Assembly: GCF_004211955.1 (NCBI RefSeq)
Contig: NZ_RHJI01000011.1
Coordinates: forward strand, 1 to 64,000
Length of the DNA: 64,000 bases
Source: Escherichia sp. E1V33
Lineage (GTDB): Bacteria; Pseudomonadota; Gammaproteobacteria; Enterobacterales; Enterobacteriaceae
Direction: 5' to 3'
Shown in pieces: positions 18,956-34,353 of the stretch; the first letter of the stretch is position 1, and each line of letters begins with the position of its first letter. A program made the position numbers and the translations under genes. The notes beneath the pieces were generated by a model, which was not told the DNA's origin, did no database searches, and was given only the letters and a program-made list of their open reading frames with translations.

Positions 18956-19555
18956 TTAGCGCCACCATTGACGGAACTTCTTATAACGTAAGGCTAAAAG
19001 CAGTAATGCCAGCCCGGCGTAGATGATCGGCTGCGGTGAGATAACCTTCACTGACCACAGATAATGTATGGGGGCCAGGATCGCGACAAGATAGACGAAG
19101 TTATGCAACTGTTGCCAATGTTTGCCTAGTTTTCGCTGCATCGCTTGTGTAGACGTGAATGCTAAAGCAAGCAAAATCAACCAACTGATAATACCCAGGG
19201 TTAAATAAGGTCGGGTGATTAATTCCTGACCGAACAATGCCAGGTTGTTCACGCCAAGTTCCAACAATGCATAACTGGTTAAGTGCAGCGTCGCCCAGGC
19301 GAAACACCATAAACCTAACAGGCGGCGGGTGCGTATCAATAATGGCTGCTTAGCGTAGCGCGCCAGCGGAGTAATTAACAACGTTGCCAATAAAAATTTC
19401 AGCGCAGTCCGACCGGTAAAATGCTGAATATCTTTCACCGGGTCGGCACTTAGCCCGCCATGATTGATTGCCCAAACCAGCCAGACAAATGGCAAAAATC
19501 CGGCAAGATGCAGGCAAATTTTCAGCCAGGTAACCTGTTTTGCAGTCAAACGCAC
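18956..19555 (-). CDS. msrQ: Haem-binding membrane subunit of the MsrPQ methionine sulfoxide reductase
   Basis: A 199-residue, six-helix b-type haem protein of the ferric-reductase-like family (formerly YedZ). It passes electrons from the quinone pool to periplasmic MsrP. Conserved histidines occur in the helices ([27 protein letters not shown]). It begins at the base after the msrP stop codon. K-12 MsrQ is slightly longer, as I recall (211). The location beside accB differs from K-12. Confidence 0.93.
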   Translation of the reverse strand: MRLTAKQVTWLKICLHLAGFLPFVWLVWAINHGGLSADPVKDIQHFTGRTALKFLLATLLITPLARYAKQPLLIRTRRLLGLWCFAWATLHLTSYALLELGVNNLALFGQELITRPYLTLGIISWLILLALAFTSTQAMQRKLGKHWQQLHNFVYLVAILAPIHYLWSVKVISPQPIIYAGLALLLLALRYKKFRQWWR

Positions 19556-20578
<1,023 letters not shown>

Positions 20579-20657
20579 TCATGATTACTATGGCAGGGAG
20601 AATGTCAAAGTGCTGCTAAAATTCGTTAACGATATGTAAATTATTTTATACTAACGC

Positions 20658-21632
20658 TTAGTTAATTTTTACCAGCGTACGGCCCTGGATCTGATTGTTA
20701 ATAATGGCCTCGGCAAATTTTGGTGCGTCAGCCAGTGAAATCTCTTTTGCAGCCTGTGAGTAGAATGATTCCGGTAAATCGGCAACCAGACGTTGCCAGG
20801 CTTGCGTACGGCGCTCTGCTGGCGTCATCACCGAATCCACGCCCTGCAGGCGAACGTTACGCAGGATAAACGGCATGACGGTGGTTGGCAGGGTAAAACC
20901 GCCAGCCAGACCACACGCTGCCACACAGCCGCCGTAGTTCATTTGCGCCAGCACTTTTGCCAGTACTTTGTCGCCGACGGTGTCAATTGCCCCAGCCCAA
21001 AGCTGTTTTTCCAGTGGGCGGGATTCAGCAAATTCATCACGCGGCAGAATTCGGCTAGCACCTAAACTTTTCAGATATTCATGGGTACTTTCGCGACCGG
21101 AAACAGCAACCACCTGATAACCTAACTTATGCAACAGCGCCACGGCAGTGCTGCCAACGCCGCCACTGGCGCCCGTCACCACAATCTCGCCATCTTGTGG
21201 ACGAATACCGGCATCTTCCAGTGCCAGCACGCACAGCATGGCGGTAAACCCAGCAGTACCAATAATCATCGCTTTACGCGCGTCCAGACCTTGCGGCATG
21301 GCAACCAACCAGTCACCTTTCACGCGCGCTTGTTCTGCCAGTCCGCCCCAATGATTTTCACCAACTCCCCAGCCCGTGAGTAACACTTCTTGACCGGCAT
21401 GAAAACGAGGATCTTCACTGGCGCGTACGGTTCCGGCGAAGTCGATGCCAGGAATCATCGGAAAATTGCGGATTATTTTTCCTTTACCGGTTATTGCCAG
21501 CGCATCTTTATAATTCAGGCTCGACCAGTGGACATCGACCGTCACATCGCCTTCCGGCAGGCGACTTGCGTCCAGAGTCTGTACAGATGCGAGGGTTTTG
21601 CCGTCCTGCTGTTCTAAAAGTAACGCCTGCAT
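20658..21632 (-). CDS. acuI: NADPH-dependent acrylyl-CoA reductase
   Basis: A 324-residue zinc-free medium-chain reductase of the YhdH/AcuI family that reduces toxic acryloyl-CoA to propionyl-CoA. The nucleotide-binding motif VVTGASGGVGSTAVALLHKLG lies near residues 150-170, and the catalytic domain opens with SSLNYKDALAITGKG. It is divergent from csrD, and its transcript runs towards msrPQ after a 97-bp gap, so cotranscription is possible. Confidence 0.95.
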   Translation of the reverse strand: MQALLLEQQDGKTLASVQTLDASRLPEGDVTVDVHWSSLNYKDALAITGKGKIIRNFPMIPGIDFAGTVRASEDPRFHAGQEVLLTGWGVGENHWGGLAEQARVKGDWLVAMPQGLDARKAMIIGTAGFTAMLCVLALEDAGIRPQDGEIVVTGASGGVGSTAVALLHKLGYQVVAVSGRESTHEYLKSLGASRILPRDEFAESRPLEKQLWAGAIDTVGDKVLAKVLAQMNYGGCVAACGLAGGFTLPTTVMPFILRNVRLQGVDSVMTPAERRTQAWQRLVADLPESFYSQAAKEISLADAPKFAEAIINNQIQGRTLVKIN

Positions 21633-21783
21633 AAGAAGTCCTCATGTGCATGATGGATTGGAAAATAATTTCTGGAGACTATACTCGCTAATTGAAAAGC
21701 AAAGTCGATGAAGCGCAATAAATTGCGAGATAAATCTGATTTGCTAGTATGCCCGCTTCCTCACTATCGGAGTTAACACAAGG

Positions 21784-23724
21784 ATGAGATTAACGACGAA
21801 ATTTTCGGCCTTTGTCACGCTGCTCACCGGGTTAACAATCTTTGTGACTCTGATGGGCTGCTCGTTAAGTTTCTATAACGCGATTCAATATAAGTTTAGC
21901 CATCGCGTTCAGGCGGTGGCTACAGCGATCGATACGCACCTGGTGTCGTCTGATTTCAGCTCGCTGAAGCCAAAAATCAGTGAACTGATGATGTCGGCAG
22001 ATATCGTTCGCGTGGACCTGTTGCACGATAACAAGCAGGTTTATACCCTTTCCCGTCAGGGGAGTTACCGCCCTGTTGGTACCAGCGATCTGTTTCGCGA
22101 ACTGACCGTTCCGTTAGTTAAACATCCGGGGATGTCGCTACGTCTGGTTTATCAGGACCCAATGGGAAACTATTTTCACTCGCTGATGACCACCGCGCCG
22201 CTCACTGGGGCAATTGGTTTTATCATTATTATGCTCTTCCTTGCAGTACGCTGGCTGCAGCGGCAACTTGCCGGGCAAGAACTACTGGAAACCCGCTCGA
22301 CGCGCATCTTAAACGGGGAGCGTGGACCGAATGTGCTTGGCTCCATTTATGAATGGCCGCCAGGGACCAGCAGTGCGCTGGATATGTTGCTTTCAGAAAT
22401 TCAGAATGCGCGTGAACAGCACAGTCGTCTTGATACGCTGATTCGCTCTTACGCCGCGCAGGACATCAAAACCGGCCTCAATAACCGTCTCTTTTTCGAC
22501 AACCAGTTGGCTACATTACTGGAAGATCAGGAGAAGGTAGGAACTCACGGGATAGTGATGATGATCCGTCTACCTGATTTCAATATGTTGAGCGACACGT
22601 GGGGACACAGCCAGGCCGAAGAACAGCTCTTCACTCTGACGAATCTGCTGTCGACATTTATGATGCGCTATCCAGGCGCACTGCTGGCGCGCTATCACCG
22701 TAGCGATTTTGCTGCGCTGTTGCCGCATCGGACTTTAAAAGAGGCGGAGAGCATTGCCGGGCAGTTGATCAAAGCGGTTGATACCTTACCGAGCAATAAA
22801 ATGCTCGATCGTGAAGATATGATTCATATCGGCATCTGTGCCTGGCGTAGTGGCCAGGAAACAGAACAGGTGATGGAACATGCCGAATCCGCCACGCGTA
22901 ATGCAGGATTGCAGGGCGGTAATAGCTGGGCGATTTACGATGACTCATTACCAGAAAAAGGGCGCGGCAACGTTCGCTGGCGTACGCTAATTGAACAAAT
23001 GTTGAGTCGTGGCGGTCCGCGACTTTATCAAAAACCAGCGGTCACCAGGGAGGGGCAGGTTCATCATCGCGAAATTATGTGTCGCATCTTTGATGGTAAT
23101 GAAGAGGTTAGCTCGGCGGAATATATGCCGATGGTGTTGCAGTTTGGTTTATCGGAAGAGTATGACCGCCTGCAAATCAGTCGTCTCATCCCGCTGTTAC
23201 GCTATTGGCCGCAAGAAAATCTGGCGATTCAGGTGACTGTTGAGTCGTTGATCCGCCCGCGTTTCCAGCGTTGGCTGCGCGATACGTTGATGCAGTGTGA
23301 AAAATCACAACGAAAACGCATAATTATTGAACTTGCAGAGGCTGATGTTGGTCAACATATCGGTCGCTTGCAACCTGTCATTCGTTTGGTGAATGCTTTA
23401 GGGGTTCGAGTCGCCGTTAACCAGGCTGGATTGACGCTGGTAAGTACCAGTTGGATCAAAGAACTGAATGTCGAATTACTCAAGCTTCATCCGGGGCTGG
23501 TAAGAAATATTGAGAAGCGAACGGAAAACCAATTGTTGGTTCAGAGCATGGTAGAAGCCTGTTCCGGGACCAATACCCAGGTTTACGCCACTGGCGTACG
23601 TTCGCGAAGCGAGTGGCAGACCCTGATTCAGCGCGGGGTTTTGGGTGGCCAGGGGGATTTTTTCGCGTCCTCACAGCCACTTGATACTAACGTGAAAAAA
23701 TATTCACAAAGATACTCGGTTTAA
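21784..23724 (+). CDS. csrD: Regulator of CsrB/CsrC decay, degenerate GGDEF-EAL protein
   Basis: A 646-residue membrane protein that targets the small RNAs CsrB and CsrC for RNase E cleavage and so tunes CsrA activity. Two N-terminal membrane helices (about 10-30 and 135-155) flank a periplasmic domain. HRSDF at 305-309 replaces GGDEF and EIM at 430-432 replaces EAL, so it should neither make nor degrade cyclic di-GMP. It ends about 300 bp before mreB. Confidence 0.95.
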   Translation: MRLTTKFSAFVTLLTGLTIFVTLMGCSLSFYNAIQYKFSHRVQAVATAIDTHLVSSDFSSLKPKISELMMSADIVRVDLLHDNKQVYTLSRQGSYRPVGTSDLFRELTVPLVKHPGMSLRLVYQDPMGNYFHSLMTTAPLTGAIGFIIIMLFLAVRWLQRQLAGQELLETRSTRILNGERGPNVLGSIYEWPPGTSSALDMLLSEIQNAREQHSRLDTLIRSYAAQDIKTGLNNRLFFDNQLATLLEDQEKVGTHGIVMMIRLPDFNMLSDTWGHSQAEEQLFTLTNLLSTFMMRYPGALLARYHRSDFAALLPHRTLKEAESIAGQLIKAVDTLPSNKMLDREDMIHIGICAWRSGQETEQVMEHAESATRNAGLQGGNSWAIYDDSLPEKGRGNVRWRTLIEQMLSRGGPRLYQKPAVTREGQVHHREIMCRIFDGNEEVSSAEYMPMVLQFGLSEEYDRLQISRLIPLLRYWPQENLAIQVTVESLIRPRFQRWLRDTLMQCEKSQRKRIIIELAEADVGQHIGRLQPVIRLVNALGVRVAVNQAGLTLVSTSWIKELNVELLKLHPGLVRNIEKRTENQLLVQSMVEACSGTNTQVYATGVRSRSEWQTLIQRGVLGGQGDFFASSQPLDTNVKKYSQRYSV

Positions 23725-25073
<1,349 letters not shown>

Positions 25074-25138
25074 TCGGATGCAGGCAGGGGAAACGTCTGT
25101 TCATCCTGCCTGGTCTGATACGAGAATACGCATAACTT

Positions 25139-26697
<1,559 letters not shown>

Positions 26698-26705
26698 AGG
26701 TTTCT

Positions 26706-27299
26706 ATGACTTCTCTGTATTTAGCTTCCGGTTCTCCGCGTCGGCAGGAGTTACTTGCGCAACTTGGCGTTTCCTTTGAACGTATTGTTACGGGCATTGA
26801 GGAGCAACGCTTTCCGCAGGAGAGCGCGCAGCAGTACGTTGTGCGCCTGGCGCGCGAGAAAGCGCAGGCGGGCGTCGAGCAAGCCGCGCAGGACCTCCCG
26901 GTGCTGGGTGCGGATACCATTGTGATTCTGAACGGTGAAGTACTGGAGAAACCGCGTGATGCAGATCATGCGGTGCAGATGTTGCGCAAATTATCGGGGC
27001 AGACCCATCAGGTTATGACAGCAGTGGCGCTGGCCGACAGCCAGTACATTCTCGATTGCCTGGTGGTGACCGATGTGACTTTCAGAACGTTAACAGACGA
27101 AGATATCGCTGGCTACGTCGCCAGCGGTGAACCGTTAGATAAAGCAGGTGCATACGGTATTCAGGGCCTTGGTGGTTGTTTTGTCAGGAAGATAAATGGC
27201 AGCTATCACGCCGTAGTCGGCTTACCGCTGGTTGAAACGTGTGAATTATTGAGTAATTTTAACGCACTGCGTGAGAAAAGGGATAAACATGACGGCTGA
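26706..27299 (+). CDS. yhdE: Maf-type nucleotide pyrophosphatase YhdE
   Basis: A 197-residue Maf/Ham1-fold enzyme that hydrolyses dTTP, UTP and modified pyrimidine nucleotides and is linked to septum inhibition. The Maf signature [15 protein letters not shown] opens the protein; [18 protein letters not shown] and [12 protein letters not shown] carry active-site residues. ATG at 26706 follows mreD by 8 bp. The 3' end overlaps rng by 11 bp. Confidence 0.95.
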   Translation: MTSLYLASGSPRRQELLAQLGVSFERIVTGIEEQRFPQESAQQYVVRLAREKAQAGVEQAAQDLPVLGADTIVILNGEVLEKPRDADHAVQMLRKLSGQTHQVMTAVALADSQYILDCLVVTDVTFRTLTDEDIAGYVASGEPLDKAGAYGIQGLGGCFVRKINGSYHAVVGLPLVETCELLSNFNALREKRDKHDG

Positions 27300-28758
27300 A
27301 TTGTTGGTAAACGTAACGCCTTCGGAAACACGAGTGGCGTATATTGATGGCGGTATTCTGCAGGAAATTCATATTGAACGTGAGGCGCGACGCGGAATAG
27401 TAGGCAATATCTACAAGGGTCGTGTAAGTCGCGTACTTCCGGGTATGCAGGCGGCTTTTGTAGATATTGGGCTGGATAAAGCTGCGTTTCTACACGCTTC
27501 TGACATCATGCCGCATACCGAATGTGTAGCGGGTGAAGAACAAAAGCAATTCACGGTGCGCGACATTTCGGAACTGGTCCGGCAGGGGCAAGACCTGATG
27601 GTGCAGGTAGTGAAAGATCCTCTGGGTACTAAAGGCGCGCGCCTGACCACGGACATCACGCTGCCTTCCCGTTACCTGGTATTTATGCCAGGAGCGTCCC
27701 ACGTAGGGGTTTCCCAACGCATCGAAAGTGAATCCGAACGTGATCGCCTGAAAAAAGTGGTTGCCGAGTATTGCGACGAGCAGGGCGGATTTATCATCCG
27801 TACCGCGGCAGAAGGCGTAGGTGAAGCTGAACTAGCCTCCGATGCCGCTTATCTGAAGCGTGTCTGGACCAAAGTCATGGAGCGTAAAAAGCGCCCACAG
27901 ACGCGTTATCAACTGTACGGTGAGCTGGCGCTGGCGCAGCGTGTGCTGCGTGATTTTGCCGATGCCGAGCTGGACCGCATTCGCGTTGACTCACGCCTGA
28001 CTTACGAAGCATTACTTGAGTTCACCTCGGAATACATCCCCGAGATGACCAGCAAGCTGGAGCATTACACGGGGCGCCAGCCGATTTTCGATCTCTTTGA
28101 TGTCGAAAACGAGATTCAGCGGGCGCTGGAACGCAAAGTTGAGTTGAAGTCTGGCGGTTATCTGATTATTGACCAGACCGAAGCGATGACCACCGTGGAC
28201 ATCAATACAGGGGCGTTTGTCGGTCATCGCAATCTGGACGACACTATCTTCAATACTAATATTGAGGCAACGCAGGCCATTGCTCGCCAGCTACGGTTGC
28301 GTAACCTTGGCGGGATTATCATTATTGATTTCATCGATATGAATAATGAAGATCACCGCCGTCGGGTGCTGCATTCGCTGGAACAGGCGTTGAGCAAAGA
28401 CCGGGTGAAAACCAGCGTTAACGGCTTCTCTGCGCTGGGGCTGGTGGAAATGACACGTAAACGCACCCGCGAAAGTATTGAACATGTACTGTGTAACGAA
28501 TGCCCAACTTGCCACGGTCGCGGAACGGTGAAAACGGTGGAAACGGTATGCTATGAAATCATGCGTGAGATTGTTCGCGTACACCATGCTTACGACTCCG
28601 ACCGTTTCCTGGTCTATGCTTCTCCAGCGGTTGCTGAAGCGTTGAAAGGCGAAGAGTCGCACTCGCTGGCGGAAGTGGAAATTTTCGTGGGTAAGCAGGT
28701 TAAAGTACAAATCGAACCGCTCTACAACCAGGAGCAGTTTGACGTCGTCATGATGTAA
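27289..28758 (+). CDS. rng: Ribonuclease G
   Basis: A 489-residue endoribonuclease of the RNase E/G family that matures the 5' end of 16S rRNA and degrades some mRNAs such as adhE. The S1 domain spans about 40-125. Catalytic Asp304 (in TVDINTG) and Asp347 (in IIDFIDM) coordinate magnesium, and Cys405/Cys408 in CPTCHGRG form the zinc link of the dimer. It overlaps yhdE and belongs to the mreBCD-yhdE-rng gene string. Confidence 0.97.
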   Translation: MTAELLVNVTPSETRVAYIDGGILQEIHIEREARRGIVGNIYKGRVSRVLPGMQAAFVDIGLDKAAFLHASDIMPHTECVAGEEQKQFTVRDISELVRQGQDLMVQVVKDPLGTKGARLTTDITLPSRYLVFMPGASHVGVSQRIESESERDRLKKVVAEYCDEQGGFIIRTAAEGVGEAELASDAAYLKRVWTKVMERKKRPQTRYQLYGELALAQRVLRDFADAELDRIRVDSRLTYEALLEFTSEYIPEMTSKLEHYTGRQPIFDLFDVENEIQRALERKVELKSGGYLIIDQTEAMTTVDINTGAFVGHRNLDDTIFNTNIEATQAIARQLRLRNLGGIIIIDFIDMNNEDHRRRVLHSLEQALSKDRVKTSVNGFSALGLVEMTRKRTRESIEHVLCNECPTCHGRGTVKTVETVCYEIMREIVRVHHAYDSDRFLVYASPAVAEALKGEESHSLAEVEIFVGKQVKVQIEPLYNQEQFDVVMM

Positions 28759-28825
28759 ACAAATGCTGGGCCGCCATCCGGCAAAGGGTTTTTGAGTCAC
28801 ATTTTTAGCAGACAAGGAGTGACGG

Positions 28826-31800
28826 GTGAGGCGATTGCCGGGGATTTTACTGCTTACTGGAGCCGCGCTCGTTGTGATCGCCGCGCTGCTGGTCAGCGGC
28901 CTGCGTATTGCTTTGCCGCACCTTGATGCCTGGCGTCCAGAAATCCTCAATAAAATTGAATCCGCTACCGGCATGCCGGTGGAAGCCAGCCAGCTTTCCG
29001 CCAGCTGGCAGAATTTTGGCCCCACGCTTGAAGCTCACGACATTCGCGCAGAGCTGAAAGATGGCGGCGAGTTTTCCGTTAAGCGCGTCACTCTCGCGCT
29101 GGATGTCTGGCAGAGCCTGTTGCATATGCGCTGGCAGTTTCGCGATCTTACTTTCTGGCAATTGCGTTTTCGCACCAATACGCCTATCACCAGTAGCGGC
29201 GGTAATGACAGCCTTGAAGCAAGCCACATCAGCGATCTTTTTCTCCATCAATTCGATCACTTCGATCTCCGCGATAGTGAAGTCAGCTTTCTGACGCCAT
29301 CCGGTCAACGCGCGGAACTGGCGATCCCACAGCTCACCTGGCTTAACGATCCACGTCGTCACCGCGCGGAAGGCCAGGTAAGTCTCTCCAGCCTGACCGG
29401 GCAGCACGGTGTGATGCAAGTGCGCATGGATTTGCGTGATGATGAAGGGCTGTTAAGTAATGGTCGCGTCTGGCTACAGGCTGATGATATTGACCTGAAG
29501 CCGTGGCTGGGCAAATGGATGCAGGACAACATTGCGCTGGAAACGGCGCAATTCTCCCTTGAAGGCTGGATGACGATCGACAAAGGCGATGTGACCGGCG
29601 GCGACGTCTGGCTGAAACAGGGCGGTGCCAGCTGGTTGGGCGAGAAGCAAATGCATTCGCTGTCGGTAGATAATCTCACCGCACACATTACGCGTGAACA
29701 TCCTGGCTGGCAGTTTTCTATTCCCGATACCCGTATCACCATGGATGGCAAACGCTGGCCGAGTGGGGCATTGACGCTGGCCTGGATACCGGAACAGGAT
29801 GTTGGCGGAAAGAATAATACACGCAGTGATGAACTGCGGATTCGCGCCAGCAATCTGGAACTGGCGGGACTGGAAGGCGTACGTCCGCTGGCAGCGAAGC
29901 TTTCTCATGCGCTGGGAGACATTTGGCGGTCAACGCAACCGCGCGGCAAAATTAACACGCTGGCGCTGGATATCCCGCTTCAGGCGGCTGGAAAGACCCG
30001 TTTTCAGGCATCGTGGAGCGATCTGGCCTGGAAACAATGGAAATTATTGCCAGGTGCGGAACACTTCTCCGGGACGCTTTCCGGTAGCGTAGAGAATGGT
30101 TTGCTTACCGTGTCGATGAAAAAGGCAAAGATGCCTTACGAAACAGTTTTCCGCGCACCGCTGGAAATTGCTGACGGTAAGGCGACCCTAAGCTGGCTGA
30201 ATAACGACAAAGGTTTCCAGCTTGATGGCCGCAACATTGATGTTAAAGCCAAAGCCGTCCATGCACGCGGCGGTTTCCGTTACCTGCAACCGGCTAATGA
30301 TGAACCCTGGCTGGGCATTCTGGCGGGTATCAGTACCGATGATGGTTCACAAGCGTGGCGCTATTTCCCAGAAAATCTGATGGGGAAAGAGTTAGTCGAT
30401 TACTTAAGTGGCGCAATTCAGGGCGGTGAAGCGGATAACGCGACGCTGGTTTATGGCGGCAATCCACATCTTTTCCCCTACAAACACAATGAAGGTCAGT
30501 TTGAGGTGCTGGTACCGCTGCGTAACGCGAAGTTTGCCTTCCAGCCAGACTGGCCTGCGTTAACTAATCTTGATATTGAACTGGACTTCATAAACGACGG
30601 TTTATGGATGAAAACCGATGGCGTCAATCTGGGTGGCGTGCGCGCGAGTAATCTCACCGCAGTGATCCCTGACTACTCGAAAGAAAAATTGCTGATTGAT
30701 GCTGACATTAAAGGTCCGGGCAAAGCTGTTGGTCCTTACTTTGATGAAACGCCGCTGAAAGATTCCCTGGGGGCAACCCTGCAAGAGCTTCAGCTCGACG
30801 GCGATGTGAATGCTCGCTTACATCTTGATATCCCATTGAACGGCGAACTGGTTACAGCGAAAGGCGAAGTGACGCTGCGTAATAACAGTCTGTTTATCAA
30901 ACCGCTTGATAGCACGCTGAAAAATTTGAGCGGTAAATTCAGCTTTATCAATGGCGATCTGCAAAGCGAACCACTGACAGCAAGCTGGTTTAATCAGCCA
31001 CTGAACGTGGATTTTTCCACCAAAGAAGGGGCGAAAGCCTACCAGGTCGCGGTAAATCTCAACGGTAACTGGCAACCAGCGAAAACCGGCGTTCTGCCTG
31101 AAGCGGTGAATGAAGCGTTAAGCGGCAGCGTGGCCTGGGATGGTAAAGTGGGCATTGAGCTGCCTTATCATGCTGGCGCAACGTATAACGTAGAACTGAA
31201 CGGTGATCTGAAGAATGTGAGTAGTCACTTACCTTCACCGTTAGCCAAACCCGCTGGCGAACCGCTGCCGGTTAACATTAAGGTCGATGGCAACCTCAAT
31301 AGCTTTGAATTAACCGGACAGGCTGGCGCGGATAACCATTTCAATAGCCGCTGGTTGCTCGGTCAAAAGCTGACGCTCGATCGCGCTATCTGGGCGGCAG
31401 ACAGTAAAACGCTTCCACCGTTACCGGAACAAAGTGGTGTTGAGTTAAATATGCCACCGATGGATGGTGCCGAGTGGCTGGCACTTTTCCAGAAAGGCGC
31501 GACGGATAAAGTAGGTAGTGCGGTGAGTTTTCCCCAGCACATTACGTTGCGTACGCCAGCGTTGTCGTTGGGGAATCAGCAATGGAATAACCTGAGTATA
31601 GTTTCGCAACCAATGGCAAATGGCACTCAGGTCGAGGCGCAAGGACGTGAAATCAACGCTACGCTGGCAATGCGCAATAACGCGCCGTGGCTGGCGACGA
31701 TTAAATATCTCTATTACAACCCCAGCGTGGCGAAAACCAGTGGTGACTCCACGCCGTCATCACCTTTCCCAACAACGGAACGCATTAGCTTCCGTGGCTG

Positions 31801-32626
31801 GCCGGATGCGCAAATACGTTGCGCAGAATGTTGGTTCTGGGGGCAAAAACTCGGTCGCATCGACAGCGATATCACCATTTCTGGCGATACATTAACGCTG
31901 ACTAACGGACTTATTGATACTGGCTTTTCACGGCTTTCTGCCGATGGCGAGTGGGTCAACAATCCGGGTAACGAACGCACCTCGCTGAAAGGAAAACTAC
32001 GCGGGCAGAAAATTGATGCCGCTGCTGAATTTTTTGGTGTCACGACGCCAATACGCCAGTCGTCATTTAATGTGGATTACGATTTACACTGGCGGAAAGC
32101 GCCGTGGCAGCCGGATGAGGCAACGTTGAATGGCATCATCCATACTCAACTGGGCAAAGGTGAAATTACCGACATCAGCACCGGACACGCAGGGCAATTG
32201 CTGCGCTTATTGAGCGTCGATGCTCTGATGCGTAAGCTGCGCTTTGATTTCAGGGATACCTTTGGCGAAGGTTTCTATTTTGACTCCATTCGCAGCACGG
32301 CGTGGATTAAAGACGGTGTTATGCACACTGATGACACGCTGGTGGATGGCCTGGAAGCGGATATCGCCATGAAAGGGTCGGTGAATCTGGTACGCCGAGA
32401 TCTGAATATGGAAGCGGTTGTCGCACCAGAAATTTCCGCGACGGTGGGTGTGGCTGCGGCCTTTGCGGTTAACCCCATTGTCGGCGCGGCGGTGTTTGCC
32501 GCCAGTAAAGTGTTGGGGCCGCTCTGGAGCAAAGTCTCCATTTTGCGCTATCACATTTCTGGTCCGCTGGACGATCCGCAAATCAACGAAGTATTGCGCC
32601 AACCGCGTAAAGAAAAAGCGCAATGA
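28826..32626 (+). CDS. yhdP: AsmA-like phospholipid transport protein YhdP
   Basis: A 1266-residue envelope-spanning protein with one N-terminal membrane anchor (MRRLPGILLLTGAALVVIAA), followed by a very long periplasmic beta-groove built of repeats and a C-terminal DUF3971/AsmA-2 region ending near LRYHISGPLDDP. With TamB and YdbH it moves phospholipids to the outer membrane. The start is GTG with AAGGAG upstream. It differs from K-12 by scattered substitutions only. It lies 67 bp after rng. Confidence 0.95.
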   Translation: MRRLPGILLLTGAALVVIAALLVSGLRIALPHLDAWRPEILNKIESATGMPVEASQLSASWQNFGPTLEAHDIRAELKDGGEFSVKRVTLALDVWQSLLHMRWQFRDLTFWQLRFRTNTPITSSGGNDSLEASHISDLFLHQFDHFDLRDSEVSFLTPSGQRAELAIPQLTWLNDPRRHRAEGQVSLSSLTGQHGVMQVRMDLRDDEGLLSNGRVWLQADDIDLKPWLGKWMQDNIALETAQFSLEGWMTIDKGDVTGGDVWLKQGGASWLGEKQMHSLSVDNLTAHITREHPGWQFSIPDTRITMDGKRWPSGALTLAWIPEQDVGGKNNTRSDELRIRASNLELAGLEGVRPLAAKLSHALGDIWRSTQPRGKINTLALDIPLQAAGKTRFQASWSDLAWKQWKLLPGAEHFSGTLSGSVENGLLTVSMKKAKMPYETVFRAPLEIADGKATLSWLNNDKGFQLDGRNIDVKAKAVHARGGFRYLQPANDEPWLGILAGISTDDGSQAWRYFPENLMGKELVDYLSGAIQGGEADNATLVYGGNPHLFPYKHNEGQFEVLVPLRNAKFAFQPDWPALTNLDIELDFINDGLWMKTDGVNLGGVRASNLTAVIPDYSKEKLLIDADIKGPGKAVGPYFDETPLKDSLGATLQELQLDGDVNARLHLDIPLNGELVTAKGEVTLRNNSLFIKPLDSTLKNLSGKFSFINGDLQSEPLTASWFNQPLNVDFSTKEGAKAYQVAVNLNGNWQPAKTGVLPEAVNEALSGSVAWDGKVGIELPYHAGATYNVELNGDLKNVSSHLPSPLAKPAGEPLPVNIKVDGNLNSFELTGQAGADNHFNSRWLLGQKLTLDRAIWAADSKTLPPLPEQSGVELNMPPMDGAEWLALFQKGATDKVGSAVSFPQHITLRTPALSLGNQQWNNLSIVSQPMANGTQVEAQGREINATLAMRNNAPWLATIKYLYYNPSVAKTSGDSTPSSPFPTTERISFRGWPDAQIRCAECWFWGQKLGRIDSDITISGDTLTLTNGLIDTGFSRLSADGEWVNNPGNERTSLKGKLRGQKIDAAAEFFGVTTPIRQSSFNVDYDLHWRKAPWQPDEATLNGIIHTQLGKGEITDISTGHAGQLLRLLSVDALMRKLRFDFRDTFGEGFYFDSIRSTAWIKDGVMHTDDTLVDGLEADIAMKGSVNLVRRDLNMEAVVAPEISATVGVAAAFAVNPIVGAAVFAASKVLGPLWSKVSILRYHISGPLDDPQINEVLRQPRKEKAQ

Positions 32627-32693
32627 TTTGACGATGGCGCGTAATTGCCCCAATCTCAGTAAAGAGCCATTGCCAATGAGCCGGAACATAACC

Positions 32694-32728
32694 GTAGGCA
32701 GGATAAGGCGTTCACGCTGCATCCGGCA
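32694..32728 (+). repeat. REP element
   Basis: A single 35-nt repetitive extragenic palindrome, from GTAGGCAGGATAAGGCG to GCATCCGGCA, between yhdP and tldD. It matches the E. coli REP consensus with a few changes and can form a stable hairpin at the 3' end of yhdP mRNA. Confidence 0.88.
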
Positions 32729-32762
32729 GCCGTAAAAAATCCTCTACCGAAGTAACTAATGA

Positions 32763-34220
<1,458 letters not shown>

Positions 34221-34271
34221 TAATTTCAGTATTTTCAGAAGGATAATTAATCCTTCCTCGTGCACGAACGG

Positions 34272-34310
34272 TCCCCTCGCCCCTTTGGGGAGAGGGTTAG
34301 GGTGAGGGGA
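34272..34310. repeat. Nested inverted repeat between tldD and aaeR
   Basis: The outer arms TCCCCTC and GAGGGGA enclose an inner palindrome CCCCTTTGGGG and the sequence GAGGGTTAGGGTGAG. It lies between the convergent ends of tldD and aaeR. It resembles a dispersed enterobacterial repeat and the hairpin at 52948-52980. It may end or stabilise both transcripts. Confidence 0.65.
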
Positions 34311-34353
34311 ACCCGTTGGTGCAGGGTTGAACAACGTGACAGTTCAATATGAA

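Noticed and set aside
28763-28790. REP-like fragment GGGCCGCCATCCGGCA after rng
   Set aside because: Too short and too divergent from the REP consensus to be called one.
28291-29025. 244-codon frame antisense to rng and yhdP
   Set aside because: Spans two real genes on the other strand; low-complexity shadow translation.
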